Assembly: GCA_017428635.1 (NCBI GenBank)
Contig: JAFRQK010000035.1
Span: forward strand, 21,343-85,342
Direction: 5' to 3'
Length of the DNA stretch: 64,000 bases
Source of the DNA: Clostridia bacterium
GTDB lineage: Bacteria; Bacillota; Clostridia; Oscillospirales; CAG-272
The translations under genes and the position numbers were made by a program. The notes below the pieces were generated by a model. That model saw only the letters and a list, made by a program, of their open reading frames with translations. It searched no databases and was not told where the DNA came from. This document shows positions 40,113 to 48,820 of this stretch, piece after piece (the first letter of the stretch is position 1; each line of letters starts with the position of its first letter).

Positions 40113-42842
40113 TCAGTATCGACCGATCAGATCATATGGAATATTTGCGAATTCCGCGCCGTCCTTCATTCTGTAGTCGCCGATCGTCGGGTTGACGAAG
40201 AACGGATTTTGGTCGAGGGTGTATCCGGTATCGGGCGTGATATCGCAGTATTGTGCAGCGACCGCGTCGTGCTCTTTTACCGCGCCCTCGATATTGATCT
40301 CCGCGTTGTCCCTTATGGTGACCGTAGAGTTCAGACAGAATTCCGGCTCGTTTATCCGGTCAAGGTCGCACGTGATATCAAGCAGTCCCGGCCACAGCTC
40401 GGCGACCTTCGCCTTGTACTCGGGATGCGCGTCGTAATTTCTCAGCGCGCTCTGCCAGTTCGTGTAGCACCAGTCTTCGGTGATGCTATCCGGTTCGCCG
40501 TTTTCCAATGCGTAGTTGATGAGATCGATCCCCTCCGCATGGACGGTTGCGATCGCAGCGAGTTTCGACTGCGGATTGACGACGATATTGTCGTGGATAA
40601 AGTTGCGCTTGGGCACCCCGTTGTTCATCACTCCGAGGTCGACGTTGTAGAAGATGTTATTGCAAACCTCACAGCCCCACGAGCCGTCGAGGTAAAGGCA
40701 ATACCTGCCGTTCGACCCGCCGCGGATGTTGAGGAACAGGTTATACCGTACGACCGAGCCCTCCGAGTCGCTCATCTGACGGAACGTCTGCATCGCGCCT
40801 GTGTCGTCGCCGTTGTAGCAGGACGACTCGAAAACGTTATACTCCGCCGTCAGGTTCGCGGCGTTGCGGAAGTCGATATCTTCCCAGTAGTTTTTATAGA
40901 AATGGTTGTGCGATACCTTCGCGAACGGCGCGGCGATCCTGAGCGCCCCGTTGCATCCGTCTCGCAGACAAGTGAGAGTGAAATAGTTGTTGTCGACGAC
41001 GACGTTCGTCCCCGACGTGAATCTGTCTTCCCAGTTGAAGTCCGACTCGATCCGGAGAGCTATCCCGGCGCACACCGAGAACTCGCATCCGGTGACGGTG
41101 ACGTCGAGCGGGATCCCGCCCGGATCGCCCTCGATAAAGACCATCGTTCCGGTGGAGCATCCGGAGAATCCGCAGCGGTCGACCGTCAGGCCGCGCGGAT
41201 GACCGACCGCCCACATAACAGGCCCGTCGGAGTTCCTGAAATCAAGACCGAGGAGCGTGACGTACTCCGTTCCGGACATCGTCAGCATCGTGTCGCCTCC
41301 GCCGGTGAAGTGATACTCGCCGGAGGGTTCGAAGACGTAGAAAACGCGCGTGGATTCGTCGATCCAGTATTCACCCGCATGATCGAGCTCCTCGGAGACG
41401 TTGACGATCGCCATCTGGTTCCACTCCGCGCTGTCGAAGCCGTCAAGTTCAAGGTAACGGAGCTGACCCATCCTCGCCTGATTCGGATACGGGATCGTGC
41501 AGATACCCGTTTCTTTATCGTAATCGGCGGTCGTGAGCAGATCCTTGTACCAGCCGGTCGTGATGTAACCGTAGATCAGCATACAGTCCGTCGTATGATA
41601 ATAATTGTCTATCCTTTTCTTCAGATGTCCCGATTTGAACTGGAAATGGTTCGCGTCCGGAATAAATCCGTTTTTCTTCATCAGATTATCGGTTCCGTCG
41701 TCGTATTTGTTCGGGTAACGGGCGAGCGTCATTTCGCCTCCGTCGCCGAGGATAAGACAGGTACGCGGATCGTATTTTGTCAACCTTCCGGAAAGATCGA
41801 CCTTCTTTATCTTGTCGACGGCGGTTGAGCGGAACAACGTTTTTTCTTCCGCGGTAAGGGAGGTGAATTCGTTTTCCGCAACGTCGAGGCCGTCGTTGAA
41901 TACGACGTCGCCGTCGCCGTACGCGCAGTATATGATCCTCTGCGACACGGAGCCGGAGTCTTCGGCTGTCAAAACGACGGAGATCGGGCCGTAATCACCC
42001 GCAAAGAAAGCGACTTTGATATCGCCCTCGGTTTTCCTCGTTTTGAGGTCTCTGACCGCCTCGATCGCGCGCTGCCACGTTTTGAAGGGATGATCGAAAG
42101 AACCGTCCGCCGAGTCGTCGCCGTCGGTCGCCACGTAGAAGTCGGCGTCGCCGACGAGCGGGTATTCGGGTTCGGTGTACGTCGAACGGAGGACCGGTTC
42201 GTTATACTTCAGTTTGAACGTATTGTCGAATCTCTCTATTATCGCTGCGAACTGTTCGCGCGTCGCTTTTCCGCCGGGTGCGAGAAGGTTGCCGGTCGTG
42301 CCTTTTATCAGGCCCGCTTCGACCGCCCACTGCATCGCGTCGTCCGCCCAGCCGGAGACCTTTCCGCCGTCTGAAAAAGACGAAAGATCGGCGCGCTCCG
42401 GAACGGAAACGAGGGAGTCCGACGAGAAACGGAATAGCATCGTTCCGAGCTGTTCGCGCGTGATGAGCCCTTCGGGACCGAATTTTTTATCGCTGACGCC
42501 GTTCACGACGCCCCCTTCTTTTGCCCACGCCACGGCGTCGGCGTACCACGCGCCGGCCCTGACGTCATCAAAGCCGCTCGCCGCCTTCGGGGCGGGAGAG
42601 CCCTCGCGCCGCCAAAGGGCGGTCACTACCATCGCCCGGGTGAGCGATCCTTTGGGATTGAATTTCCCGCCGCCTACGCCCTGCATATAGCCGGACTTGA
42701 CGGCGTAGACGATCGAATCGTAACTCCACATCGACTTGTTCACGTCGGAGAAGACGGGATCCGCCGCGGATGCCGGGACGACTGCGGCGAACGCCGCCGC
42801 GATCATAACGACGGCGAGAAGGGAAGCGAGAAGTTTTTTCAT
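40113..42842 (-). CDS. Large S-layer-homology protein with beta-helix domain
   Basis: This 909-residue protein has a signal peptide (residues 1-27, ending PASA). Three SLH domains follow (about 29-220; FSDVNKSMWSYDSIVYAV, FDDVRAGAWYADAVAWA and FSDGGKVSGWADDAMQWA), which hold proteins to pyruvylated wall polymers. A right-handed beta-helix region begins at about residue 240 with FYVATDGDDSADGSFDHPFKTWQRAIEAV, a common start of secreted polysaccharide-degrading or adhesion domains. Monocistronic. Surface glycan-active enzyme or adhesin. Confidence 0.9.
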   Translation of the reverse strand: MKKLLASLLAVVMIAAAFAAVVPASAADPVFSDVNKSMWSYDSIVYAVKSGYMQGVGGGKFNPKGSLTRAMVVTALWRREGSPAPKAASGFDDVRAGAWYADAVAWAKEGGVVNGVSDKKFGPEGLITREQLGTMLFRFSSDSLVSVPERADLSSFSDGGKVSGWADDAMQWAVEAGLIKGTTGNLLAPGGKATREQFAAIIERFDNTFKLKYNEPVLRSTYTEPEYPLVGDADFYVATDGDDSADGSFDHPFKTWQRAIEAVRDLKTRKTEGDIKVAFFAGDYGPISVVLTAEDSGSVSQRIIYCAYGDGDVVFNDGLDVAENEFTSLTAEEKTLFRSTAVDKIKKVDLSGRLTKYDPRTCLILGDGGEMTLARYPNKYDDGTDNLMKKNGFIPDANHFQFKSGHLKKRIDNYYHTTDCMLIYGYITTGWYKDLLTTADYDKETGICTIPYPNQARMGQLRYLELDGFDSAEWNQMAIVNVSEELDHAGEYWIDESTRVFYVFEPSGEYHFTGGGDTMLTMSGTEYVTLLGLDFRNSDGPVMWAVGHPRGLTVDRCGFSGCSTGTMVFIEGDPGGIPLDVTVTGCEFSVCAGIALRIESDFNWEDRFTSGTNVVVDNNYFTLTCLRDGCNGALRIAAPFAKVSHNHFYKNYWEDIDFRNAANLTAEYNVFESSCYNGDDTGAMQTFRQMSDSEGSVVRYNLFLNIRGGSNGRYCLYLDGSWGCEVCNNIFYNVDLGVMNNGVPKRNFIHDNIVVNPQSKLAAIATVHAEGIDLINYALENGEPDSITEDWCYTNWQSALRNYDAHPEYKAKVAELWPGLLDITCDLDRINEPEFCLNSTVTIRDNAEINIEGAVKEHDAVAAQYCDITPDTGYTLDQNPFFVNPTIGDYRMKDGAEFANIPYDLIGRY

Positions 42843-42944
42843 GTTTTACCTCTTGACAGATGTATTCGCGGACAAGCGATATTTTCAATAGAAAATATAT
42901 ATCAAAAAGGACAAAAAGTCAAGCAAAGGGCTGTAAACAAACAA

Positions 42945-42978
42945 AACCGTCTTTTGCCCGACCGGGCAAAAGACGGTT
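42945..42978 (-). terminator. Terminator of the sigma/DUF4367 operon
   Basis: AACCGTCTTTTGCCC/GGGCAAAAGACGGTT perfect 15-bp stem; on the minus strand it is followed by TTTTGTTTGTTT. Confidence 0.9.
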
Positions 42979-43024
42979 CCTGAATATGGAGAACTATGAA
43001 AAGGTTCCAGCGTATGCGCGTGGC

Positions 43025-43771
43025 TTACCAGACGACGCTTTCGGTTATCGCGATAAGTTCGTCTATGCTTAAACCGTATCCGGATACCTCAACCATAACG
43101 TCACTATCCCCGAAAAAGATACTTCCGCCGTCAAAGTCGTCAAGATCGATTCCCCACTGTTCATATTGCTTTTTGAGTTCTTCATCTTCGTCGAGAGCCT
43201 TCACGTAATAGTCATGTTCGTCATAAATAAATGCGTCCATCCCTCTGATCGTTGTCGGCGTGAAACGATCTTCAAACGCATCCGCCGGGTGGATCTTCGT
43301 TTCATAAAGTCTCGAAGAATAGATATAGATCGTTACACCCCGGGGAGCATTATTATACGGATCCTCCGCCGTTTCGTCCAACAGATCGATTACCCTGGAT
43401 TCCTCATATTGATAATCAGGGTCGTTAGCGGGATTATATTCCTTCACGGTAAAACCGTCCGGTACGTATCCGACGGTGGCGTCGAAAACGGTTTTGGGTT
43501 CGGCGGATTCACCCGCGGAATCCGGATCTGCGAATTTCACGACGGTAAGGTCGTCATCCGTATGCCATATGAACACGCCGAGAATTGCGGCTCTGACGTT
43601 CGCGTTCAGCATAAGCAGGCCGCATGCGGTGAGCACCACCGCGAGCGCGATGACCGCGACGCGCTTGAAGCCGAGCGATTTGCGCGGAGCTTTGACGGAT
43701 TCCGCGTCTGCGCTTTCGACGAGCCGCGGGTCGATCCCGCCTATGGCGCGTCTCATTACGTCTTTCTTCAT
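43025..43771 (-). CDS. DUF4367 membrane protein, probable anti-sigma partner
   Basis: This 248-residue protein has a 35-residue cytoplasmic segment, one membrane helix (about 36-56, VAVIALAVVLTACGLLMLNANV) and an external DUF4367 domain of about 180 residues (VGYVPDGFTVKEYN, RGMDAFIYDEHDYY). Encoded with ATGA overlap after an ECF sigma gene, it fits the anti-sigma pattern: inner segment binds sigma, outer domain senses a signal. Confidence 0.87.
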   Translation of the reverse strand: MKKDVMRRAIGGIDPRLVESADAESVKAPRKSLGFKRVAVIALAVVLTACGLLMLNANVRAAILGVFIWHTDDDLTVVKFADPDSAGESAEPKTVFDATVGYVPDGFTVKEYNPANDPDYQYEESRVIDLLDETAEDPYNNAPRGVTIYIYSSRLYETKIHPADAFEDRFTPTTIRGMDAFIYDEHDYYVKALDEDEELKKQYEQWGIDLDDFDGGSIFFGDSDVMVEVSGYGLSIDELIAITESVVW

Positions 43772-44325
43772 TTCAAATAACCTCTTTCTTTCAGGTATCG
43801 GGCGAGGTCTTCCCTCGTCCTTTTGAGCATCATGAGAACCTTACTTTTTCCGAAGCCGTATCTTCGGCAGATACTTTTTACCGGGTCGTAGAACCAGTAT
43901 CTTCGGATAAAAACGTTTCTCTTGTCTTCGTTGACGGAAAAAAGGAACCGTGAGATCTCCCGGGACAGCTCCGCTTCTTCAAATTCCGCGTCGGGATCGC
44001 CGCCCGAAACGATCTCTTCGATCTCGTCGAGAGACCTCACCAGGTCAGACCGGATCCGCTTCCCGCTCGTGTTTTTGCGCCAACGGCTTATCGCGATCTC
44101 CCGCGTGAGCTTACCGAGATAAGTTTTGAGATTGTCGGGATTTTGCGGCGGGATGCTCTCCCACGCGGCGAGAAGCGCGTCGGAAACGCATTCTTCCGAT
44201 TCTCCCCGGTCGTGAAGAACGTTGTTCGCGATATACGTAAGATACTTTTCGTATTTTTCTTTTGCTGCCGCGAGAGCGTCTTCGTCCCGGTCCCGGAACA
44301 TCTGAACGATCAGGTGGTCATCCAA
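43768..44325 (-). CDS. ECF-type RNA polymerase sigma factor
   Basis: This 185-residue protein has region 2 (ESEECVSDALLAAWESIPP) and region 4 (DPVKSICRRYGFGKSKVLMMLKRTREDL). Start codon is TTG, 6 bases after AAGGAGG. First in the operon with the DUF4367 gene, which probably holds it at the membrane until a surface signal arrives. Confidence 0.92.
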   Translation of the reverse strand: MDDHLIVQMFRDRDEDALAAAKEKYEKYLTYIANNVLHDRGESEECVSDALLAAWESIPPQNPDNLKTYLGKLTREIAISRWRKNTSGKRIRSDLVRSLDEIEEIVSGGDPDAEFEEAELSREISRFLFSVNEDKRNVFIRRYWFYDPVKSICRRYGFGKSKVLMMLKRTREDLARYLKERGYLK

Positions 44326-44534
44326 GGTTTACCTCCTTTCCGACTGAAAGGCCTTTCACCCTTATACCCGCAAAAAAACCGGATTGATCACATTTTTTGA
44401 AAAATTTTGAAAAAAGGTTATAAGTTACGTTTTTGAATGAGGTGACTGCATTCTGAGCTGGCTGATACTGCGAGGCGGAGGAGGCTTCCCCTTGAGGGGA
44501 AGCTGTCACCGGAGGTGACTGATGAGGTGAGAAA

Positions 44535-44761
44535 GGGTACTGCATTTTGAGCAGGCTGCTCCTGCAGGGCAGGAGCAGAGGGATTCGAGTCGCGCTCCCG
44601 CGAGCTCGTTTTTCGCTGAACGCGAAAAACTCACGGTCGCTTGGTCGGGGAGGCGGGAAAACAGTCCCCCGGACTGTTTGCTGACACGCCTCCCATTCGA
44701 ATCCCTTCCTTATGCTCTCCGAACGGAAAAAGGAGCCCACTTTGTGGCTCCTTTTTCCGTT
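44535..44761 (-). other. tRNA-linked structured element, Ser copy
   Basis: Same plan as at 26203-26420. A long terminator hairpin (44718-44768, loop near 44742) extends into the tRNA acceptor stem. The antisense T-arm copy (44697-44705) is preceded in transcript order by ATAAGGAA (44706-44713). A hairpin at 44647-44694, GACCAAGCGACCGT, and a hairpin GTTTTTCGC/GCGAAAAAC (44608-44630) follow. The closing partner is TCGAATCCC (44580-44588, minus strand), which pairs with GGGATTCGA. A third hairpin and ATGCAGTACCC (44535-44545) end it. In 44440-44534 another unit with AGCTCAGAATGCAGT and the hairpin GCTTCCCCTcaaGGGGAAGC follows. No protein gene in 44326-44761. Confidence 0.8.
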
Positions 44762-44850
44762 CGGAGAGAGAGGGATTCGAACCCTCGAAACCGTTTTGCG
44801 ATTTACGCGATTTCCAGTCGCGCGCCCTCGACCAACTAGGCGACCTCTCC
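44762..44850 (-). tRNA. tRNA-Ser(GGA)
   Basis: The 89-base class II tRNA has acceptor GGAGAGG, anticodon arm CGCGA-CTGGAAA-TCGCG (anticodon GGA), a long variable arm and T-arm with GGTTCGAATCC. Discriminator G; CCA not encoded. It reads UCC and UCU. Confidence 0.95.
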
Positions 44851-44873
44851 GTGCCCCTAACCGGACGTGTGGT

Positions 44874-44902
44874 ATTATAACATAGAATATAATCTTTTGC
44901 AA
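44874..44902 (-). promoter_or_regulatory. Promoter of tRNA-Ser
   Basis: Minus strand TTGCAA (44897-44902), 17-nt spacer, TATAAT (44874-44879). Confidence 0.8.
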
Positions 44903-44936
44903 CACTTTTTTCAAAACTCCGGGGGCCTCGGAGCAC

Positions 44937-44965
44937 TTGTGAGTTTGCTTCCGATATGGTAAAAT
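44937..44965 (+). promoter_or_regulatory. Promoter of hslO
   Basis: TTGTGA (44937-44942), 17-nt spacer, TAAAAT (44960-44965). The start of transcription would be about 44972, just before the ribosome site. Confidence 0.65.
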
Positions 44966-44987
44966 ATATCAAACGGAGGTGATAAAA

Positions 44988-45896
44988 ACGGCAAGCGATA
45001 AATCTCTCGTTATAAGAGCGATCTCATCCGACGGCTCGGCGCGTATCGTGTTCTGCGACAGCACGGCGATCGTGCGGCGCGCCTGCGAGATACACAAAAC
45101 GGCGAAGACGGCGACCGCCGTCCTCGGGCGGTGTCTGACAGCCGCCTCGATGATGGGCTCGCTTCTCAAAGACCGCGACGATTCCCTGACGCTGCGCTTC
45201 GACGGCGACGGCCCCGCGGGCAGCGTCGTATGCGTCAGCGACTACAAGGGCAACGTGCGCGGATATATGGATAACCCTTCGGCGGAACTGCCGCCGAACA
45301 AGGCGGGCAAGCTCGACGTCGGAGGCGCGATAGGAAAGGGATCGCTTTACGTGATCCGCGACCTCGGGCTGAAGGAGCCGTACGTCGGCGCGTCCCCGAT
45401 AGTGACGGGCGAGGTCGGCGACGACGTGACGGCCTATTTCGCCAATTCCGAGCAGATACCGACCGTGTGCGCCGTGGGCGTGCGTGTGGGCCGCGACAAT
45501 ATGTGCTTTGCGGCGGGCGGTTTTCTGATCCAGCTTTTGCCGGGAGCCGACGACGAAGTGGCCGAGATAATTGAAAAGAACGTCAGCGGGATGAAAAGCG
45601 TCTCGGAACTGATCGCATCCGGCGTTTCGGGCGCCGAGATCATCGCTCAGACCTTCGCCGGTATGGAATACGAGACGTTCGACGAATTCGACGTCGGTTA
45701 CGTCTGCGCCTGCTCGCGCGGCAGATACCTCTCCGCGCTCGCGTCGCTCGGCGGGAAAGATCTCGACGAGCTGATAGCCGACGGCAGTCCCGTCGAGACG
45801 GGATGCCTGTTCTGCGGCAAGAAATACGTTTTCAAAATCGAAGAGATCCTCGCCGAGAGGGACAAAAAGAAAAAGGAGAAAAAAGAAGATGAGTAA
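44988..45896 (+). CDS. hslO: Redox-regulated chaperone Hsp33 (probable ACG start)
   Basis: The 302-residue protein binds unfolding proteins under oxidative stress. It has the Hsp33 fold with the C-terminal zinc switch of four cysteines (VCACSRGR and GCLFCGKK). The perfect site GGAGGTGAT (44975-44983) is 8 bases before ACG 44988, which gives the N-terminus (M)ASDKSLVIRAISSDG, matching Hsp33. The only conventional in-frame codon nearby, GTG 44979, overlaps that site. The cyclophilin gene overlaps its end. Confidence 0.93.
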   Translation, partial: TASDKSLVIRAISSDGSARIVFCDSTAIVRRACEIHKTAKTATAVLGRCLTAASMMGSLLKDRDDSLTLRFDGDGPAGSVVCVSDYKGNVRGYMDNPSAELPPNKAGKLDVGGAIGKGSLYVIRDLGLKEPYVGASPIVTGEVGDDVTAYFANSEQIPTVCAVGVRVGRDNMCFAAGGFLIQLLPGADDEVAEIIEKNVSGMKSVSELIASGVSGAEIIAQTFAGMEYETFDEFDVGYVCACSRGRYLSALASLGGKDLDELIADGSPVETGCLFCGKKYVFKIEEILAERDKKKKEKKEDE

Positions 45897-46389
45897 TTTG
45901 CGTCACGTCGTTATGAATATCAGGGATTACGGCGAGGTGAAACTCGAACTCGACGCGGACGCCGCGCCGATCACCGTGGACAATTTCTTGAAACTGGCGA
46001 AGAGCGGTTTTTACGACGGACTTACGTTTCACCGCATTATCGACGGATTCATGATCCAGGGCGGAGACCCGCTCGGAACGGGGTTCGGCGGCTCGGACGA
46101 AGAGATCAAGGGCGAGTTCCGCGCCAACGGCGTTGACAACCCGATCTCCCACGAAGAGGGCGTCATCTCGATGGCGAGATCGTCGAACCCGAACAGCGCG
46201 TCCTCGCAGTTCTTCATCACCGTCGCCGACGCGACGTTTCTGGACGGTCAGTACGCGGCGTTCGGCCGCGTCACAGACGGCTACGACGTCGTTCGGCTCA
46301 TCGCGCGTCAGGCGCGCCCGGTCGACGGAAACGGCACGGTCCCGAAAAGCGAGCAGCCGGTGATAGAGTCCGTCCGGGTGACCGACTGA
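45889..46389 (+). CDS. Cyclophilin-type peptidyl-prolyl isomerase
   Basis: The 166-residue protein has the full cyclophilin core: FHRIIDGFMIQGGDP, GFGG, ISMARSSNPNSASSQFFI and FGRVTDGYDVV. No signal peptide; cytoplasmic. Overlaps hslO by 8 bases, forming a two-gene protein-folding operon. Confidence 0.95.
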   Translation: MSNLRHVVMNIRDYGEVKLELDADAAPITVDNFLKLAKSGFYDGLTFHRIIDGFMIQGGDPLGTGFGGSDEEIKGEFRANGVDNPISHEEGVISMARSSNPNSASSQFFITVADATFLDGQYAAFGRVTDGYDVVRLIARQARPVDGNGTVPKSEQPVIESVRVTD

Positions 46390-46440
46390 TCATTCATAGA
46401 TCCCCGTCTCCCCGCGTAATATATGCGGGGGTGATCCGCG

Positions 46441-46737
46441 ATGAACAAGTGGGGAAGAGAACGGAAAAGCGATACCCCGTCGGGGTATCGCTTTCTTACG
46501 CTCGGAGCGGCGGCCGTCGTTTTCGGGCTCGCAGTTTTTTCATTCGGCGGGGACGGCGGGCAGTCCGTTCTGCGCCGCGAGGAGACCGCTGCTGCGGCCC
46601 TGATCGTGGGCGAGACCGCGGCGTCTCCCGGGACGTCCGCGGAAACGGACGGAGAACCGCCCGGGTATCTGAACGGAAAATGGAATTTCTGGGAAAGCCT
46701 CGGAGACGCGCTCGCCTCCCTGATAACGGGGAAATGA
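46441..46737 (+). CDS. Small single-pass membrane protein coupled to a site-2 protease
   Basis: The 98-residue protein has a basic N-terminus, one membrane helix (about residues 18-36, FLTLGAAAVVFGLAVFSFGG) and a short Thr/Glu-rich outer tail. It is in the position of spoIVFA before spoIVFB but is much shorter and has no LytM domain. ATGA overlap with the protease gene argues for joint function. Not otherwise recognised. Confidence 0.75.
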   Translation: MNKWGRERKSDTPSGYRFLTLGAAAVVFGLAVFSFGGDGGQSVLRREETAAAALIVGETAASPGTSAETDGEPPGYLNGKWNFWESLGDALASLITGK

Positions 46738-47330
46738 AGCGCGAGAAAAAGCGCGGGGTCCCCGTCGCATCGGGCCCCGCGGGTTTTTTGTCTTTCTTTC
46801 TCTCTTTCGCGCTGATCGCTTTTTTGGGAGGCCCCGCTTATCCGCTCGCCGTCGGCGCGGCGCTTCTCGTTCACGAGGCGGCTCATTTTATGACGGCGGG
46901 GGCGCTAGGCGTTCCTCTCTCGTCCGTTCGGATCGGCGCGTGGGGGGCGCGCACCGCCTTCGATTACTCAGCCGTTTCGGCGGGGAGGGAAATCGCGGTG
47001 CTCGTCTCGGGACCCGCTGCGAGTATCGCCGCGGCGTTCGCCGTGATAAAAACGCCGCTCACGGACGTGCCGGGCGGCGTTTATTTCGTTTTGTCCTCTT
47101 TCGCGCTCGGCGCGGTCAACCTGCTCCCCGTGCGCGGACTCGACGGAGGCGCGATCCTTTCCGCCGCCGTAGGCCGTTTCGTTCTGCCCGACCGCGCGTG
47201 GCGGATTTGCCGGGCGGTTTCCCGCACTTTCGCGTTCCTTTTCTGGGGACTTGCCGCCGCAGCTCAAGCGGCGGGGTTCAGTTGGTCTCTTCTTCTGCTT
47301 TCTCTGTATTTTCTCGTTCGGGCATGGTGA
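46734..47330 (+). CDS. M50-family site-2 protease (SpoIVFB-like)
   Basis: This 198-residue membrane metalloprotease has the zinc motif HEAAH in the first helices (LLVHEAAHFMTAGALG) and the third ligand region NLLPVRGLDGG. Such enzymes cut membrane proteins within the bilayer, for example pro-sigma-K. Starts at ATG 46734 overlapping the previous stop. Its 3' end overlaps the convergent AAA gene by 53 bases. Confidence 0.9.
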   Translation: MKREKKRGVPVASGPAGFLSFFLSFALIAFLGGPAYPLAVGAALLVHEAAHFMTAGALGVPLSSVRIGAWGARTAFDYSAVSAGREIAVLVSGPAASIAAAFAVIKTPLTDVPGGVYFVLSSFALGAVNLLPVRGLDGGAILSAAVGRFVLPDRAWRICRAVSRTFAFLFWGLAAAAQAAGFSWSLLLLSLYFLVRAW

Positions 47331-48351
47331 AACCGAGCGCCTCGTTCACGTCGTCCGCGGTCAGGAGCATCAGGTCGTCTTTTGTGACCGTCTCCATCCC
47401 GGCGAGCCGGTCCGCCTGAGCGGACAGGATCTTCTCGAACACGTTGCGGACGCCGCGCGCGTTTCCGAATTCTCCCGCGTCGTCCGCGGCTGCGGCGAAA
47501 TAGTCGCGCAGGATCTCCTCGGCGTCGTCGGAGACCGTATAACAGCCCTTTTTGCATCTGAAAACGAAGATGTCGGTCATCTCGTCGCCCGTGTAGTCCG
47601 CAAAGTCGACGTATTTGTTGAAGCGCGAACGCAGACCGGGGTTCGAGTCGATGAAATCCTCCATCAGTTCGGTGTACCCGGCGACGATGACGACGAGGTC
47701 GTCGCGGTGGTCTTCCATGTATTTGAGGACCGTGTCGACCGCCTCGAGACCGAAGTCGTTTTCAGTCTTGTTCGTCAGGGCGTACGCTTCGTCGATAAAG
47801 AGCACGCCTCCGAGCGCGCTCTCGAGCACGCCCGTCGTTTTGATCGCGGTCTGACCGATATATCCGGCGACGAGACCGCCTCTGTCGCACTCGACGAGCG
47901 TTCCTTTCGAGAGGATGCCGATCGAGCGGTAGACTCTCGCCATGAAGCGGGCGATCATCGTCTTGCCCGTTCCGGGGTTGCCCGAAAAGACCATGTGAAG
48001 GGAGACGTCCTCGACCGGGAGGTCGTGTTCGCGGCGGAGTTTGTAGACTTTCGCCATGTTGATCAGCCCGCGGACCTCTTTTTTCACCTCGGAAAGGCCG
48101 ATATACGAATCGAGTTCGGCAAGGAGATCGTCGAGGTTCTCCGGCGGCGGGAGTTCTTCCTTTTTCTCCTTTTCGGGAGCGGCGGCGTTCCCCGTCGACT
48201 TGGCGGACGGCGGCTTTTTTTCGCCGGCGTCCCCCTCGGAAACGGACGGCACTCTGCCCCAGATGTCCTCTCCGAGCCGCTTTATGTTGCTCTCCGTCAT
48301 CTGACGGATCAACTCTATCTGAGAGGCGATTATTTCGTCTTTCTTATCCAT
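47278..48351 (-). CDS. AAA ATPase of the CbbX/SpoVK type
   Basis: This 357-residue protein has a short helical, Pro/Lys-rich N-terminal part and one AAA module: Walker A FSGNPGTGKTMIARF, Walker B GGVLFIDEAYAL, and sensor-type NPGLRSRF. Such ATPases remodel protein complexes; SpoVK works in sporulation, CbbX in Rubisco activation. ATG 48351 follows AGGAG. Last of the mtnN/fucU-like operon. Confidence 0.9.
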   Translation of the reverse strand: MDKKDEIIASQIELIRQMTESNIKRLGEDIWGRVPSVSEGDAGEKKPPSAKSTGNAAAPEKEKKEELPPPENLDDLLAELDSYIGLSEVKKEVRGLINMAKVYKLRREHDLPVEDVSLHMVFSGNPGTGKTMIARFMARVYRSIGILSKGTLVECDRGGLVAGYIGQTAIKTTGVLESALGGVLFIDEAYALTNKTENDFGLEAVDTVLKYMEDHRDDLVVIVAGYTELMEDFIDSNPGLRSRFNKYVDFADYTGDEMTDIFVFRCKKGCYTVSDDAEEILRDYFAAAADDAGEFGNARGVRNVFEKILSAQADRLAGMETVTKDDLMLLTADDVNEALGFTMPERENTEKAEEETN

Positions 48352-48375
48352 AGACAAGGTCTCCTGAAAACCGGA

Positions 48376-48798
48376 TTATTTTACGACGCCCTTCTTCAAG
48401 ATCACGTTTGCATAGATCGCGCTCTCGCCCGTCACGACGACGGCGTACGCCTTTTTCGCTCTCTCGTAGAACTCGAATCTCTCGAGAAAAACGGGCTCGC
48501 GGTCGGTGTGATCCGCCACTATCTTTCTGTATTCGTCCCAGATCTCGATCTTCAGATCGCGGTCCTTTTCGGTTTTATCCATCAGGTACACGTTGTTGTC
48601 GTATTCGTCGAGCGGGAACAGCTCGAGAATGGCGGAAAGGAGTTCCGGCACGCCGGTCCCGTCGCTGCGCAGTACGATCCGTCCGATGCTCTCGCCCGGG
48701 AAGTTTCCGTCGGAGAGGACGATCTCGTCGCCGTGACCCATTTTAGCGAGGATCCTGAGAAGATCGGGGGAGATGATCTTGTTGATACCTTTTAACAT
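48376..48798 (-). CDS. RbsD/FucU-family sugar mutarotase
   Basis: The 140-residue protein begins MLKGINKIISPDLLRILAKMGHGDEIVLSDGNFPG, the RbsD/FucU signature with the catalytic His. It interconverts sugar anomers, probably of fucose or ribose type. Between mtnN and the AAA gene, 22 bases after mtnN. No fucose or ribose pathway gene is nearby. Confidence 0.9.
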   Translation of the reverse strand: MLKGINKIISPDLLRILAKMGHGDEIVLSDGNFPGESIGRIVLRSDGTGVPELLSAILELFPLDEYDNNVYLMDKTEKDRDLKIEIWDEYRKIVADHTDREPVFLERFEFYERAKKAYAVVVTGESAIYANVILKKGVVK

Positions 48799-48820
48799 AT
48801 TTGCATACCGTCCTTTCGGA

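Noticed and set aside
40101-41828. 575-codon plus-strand frame opposite the SLH protein
   Set aside because: Shadow; the minus-strand protein has a signal peptide and SLH domains.
44318-44972. Open frames on the minus strand across tRNA-Ser and the element
   Set aside because: Same reason: they cross the tRNA, terminator and repeat; proteins like these are common false predictions at such loci.
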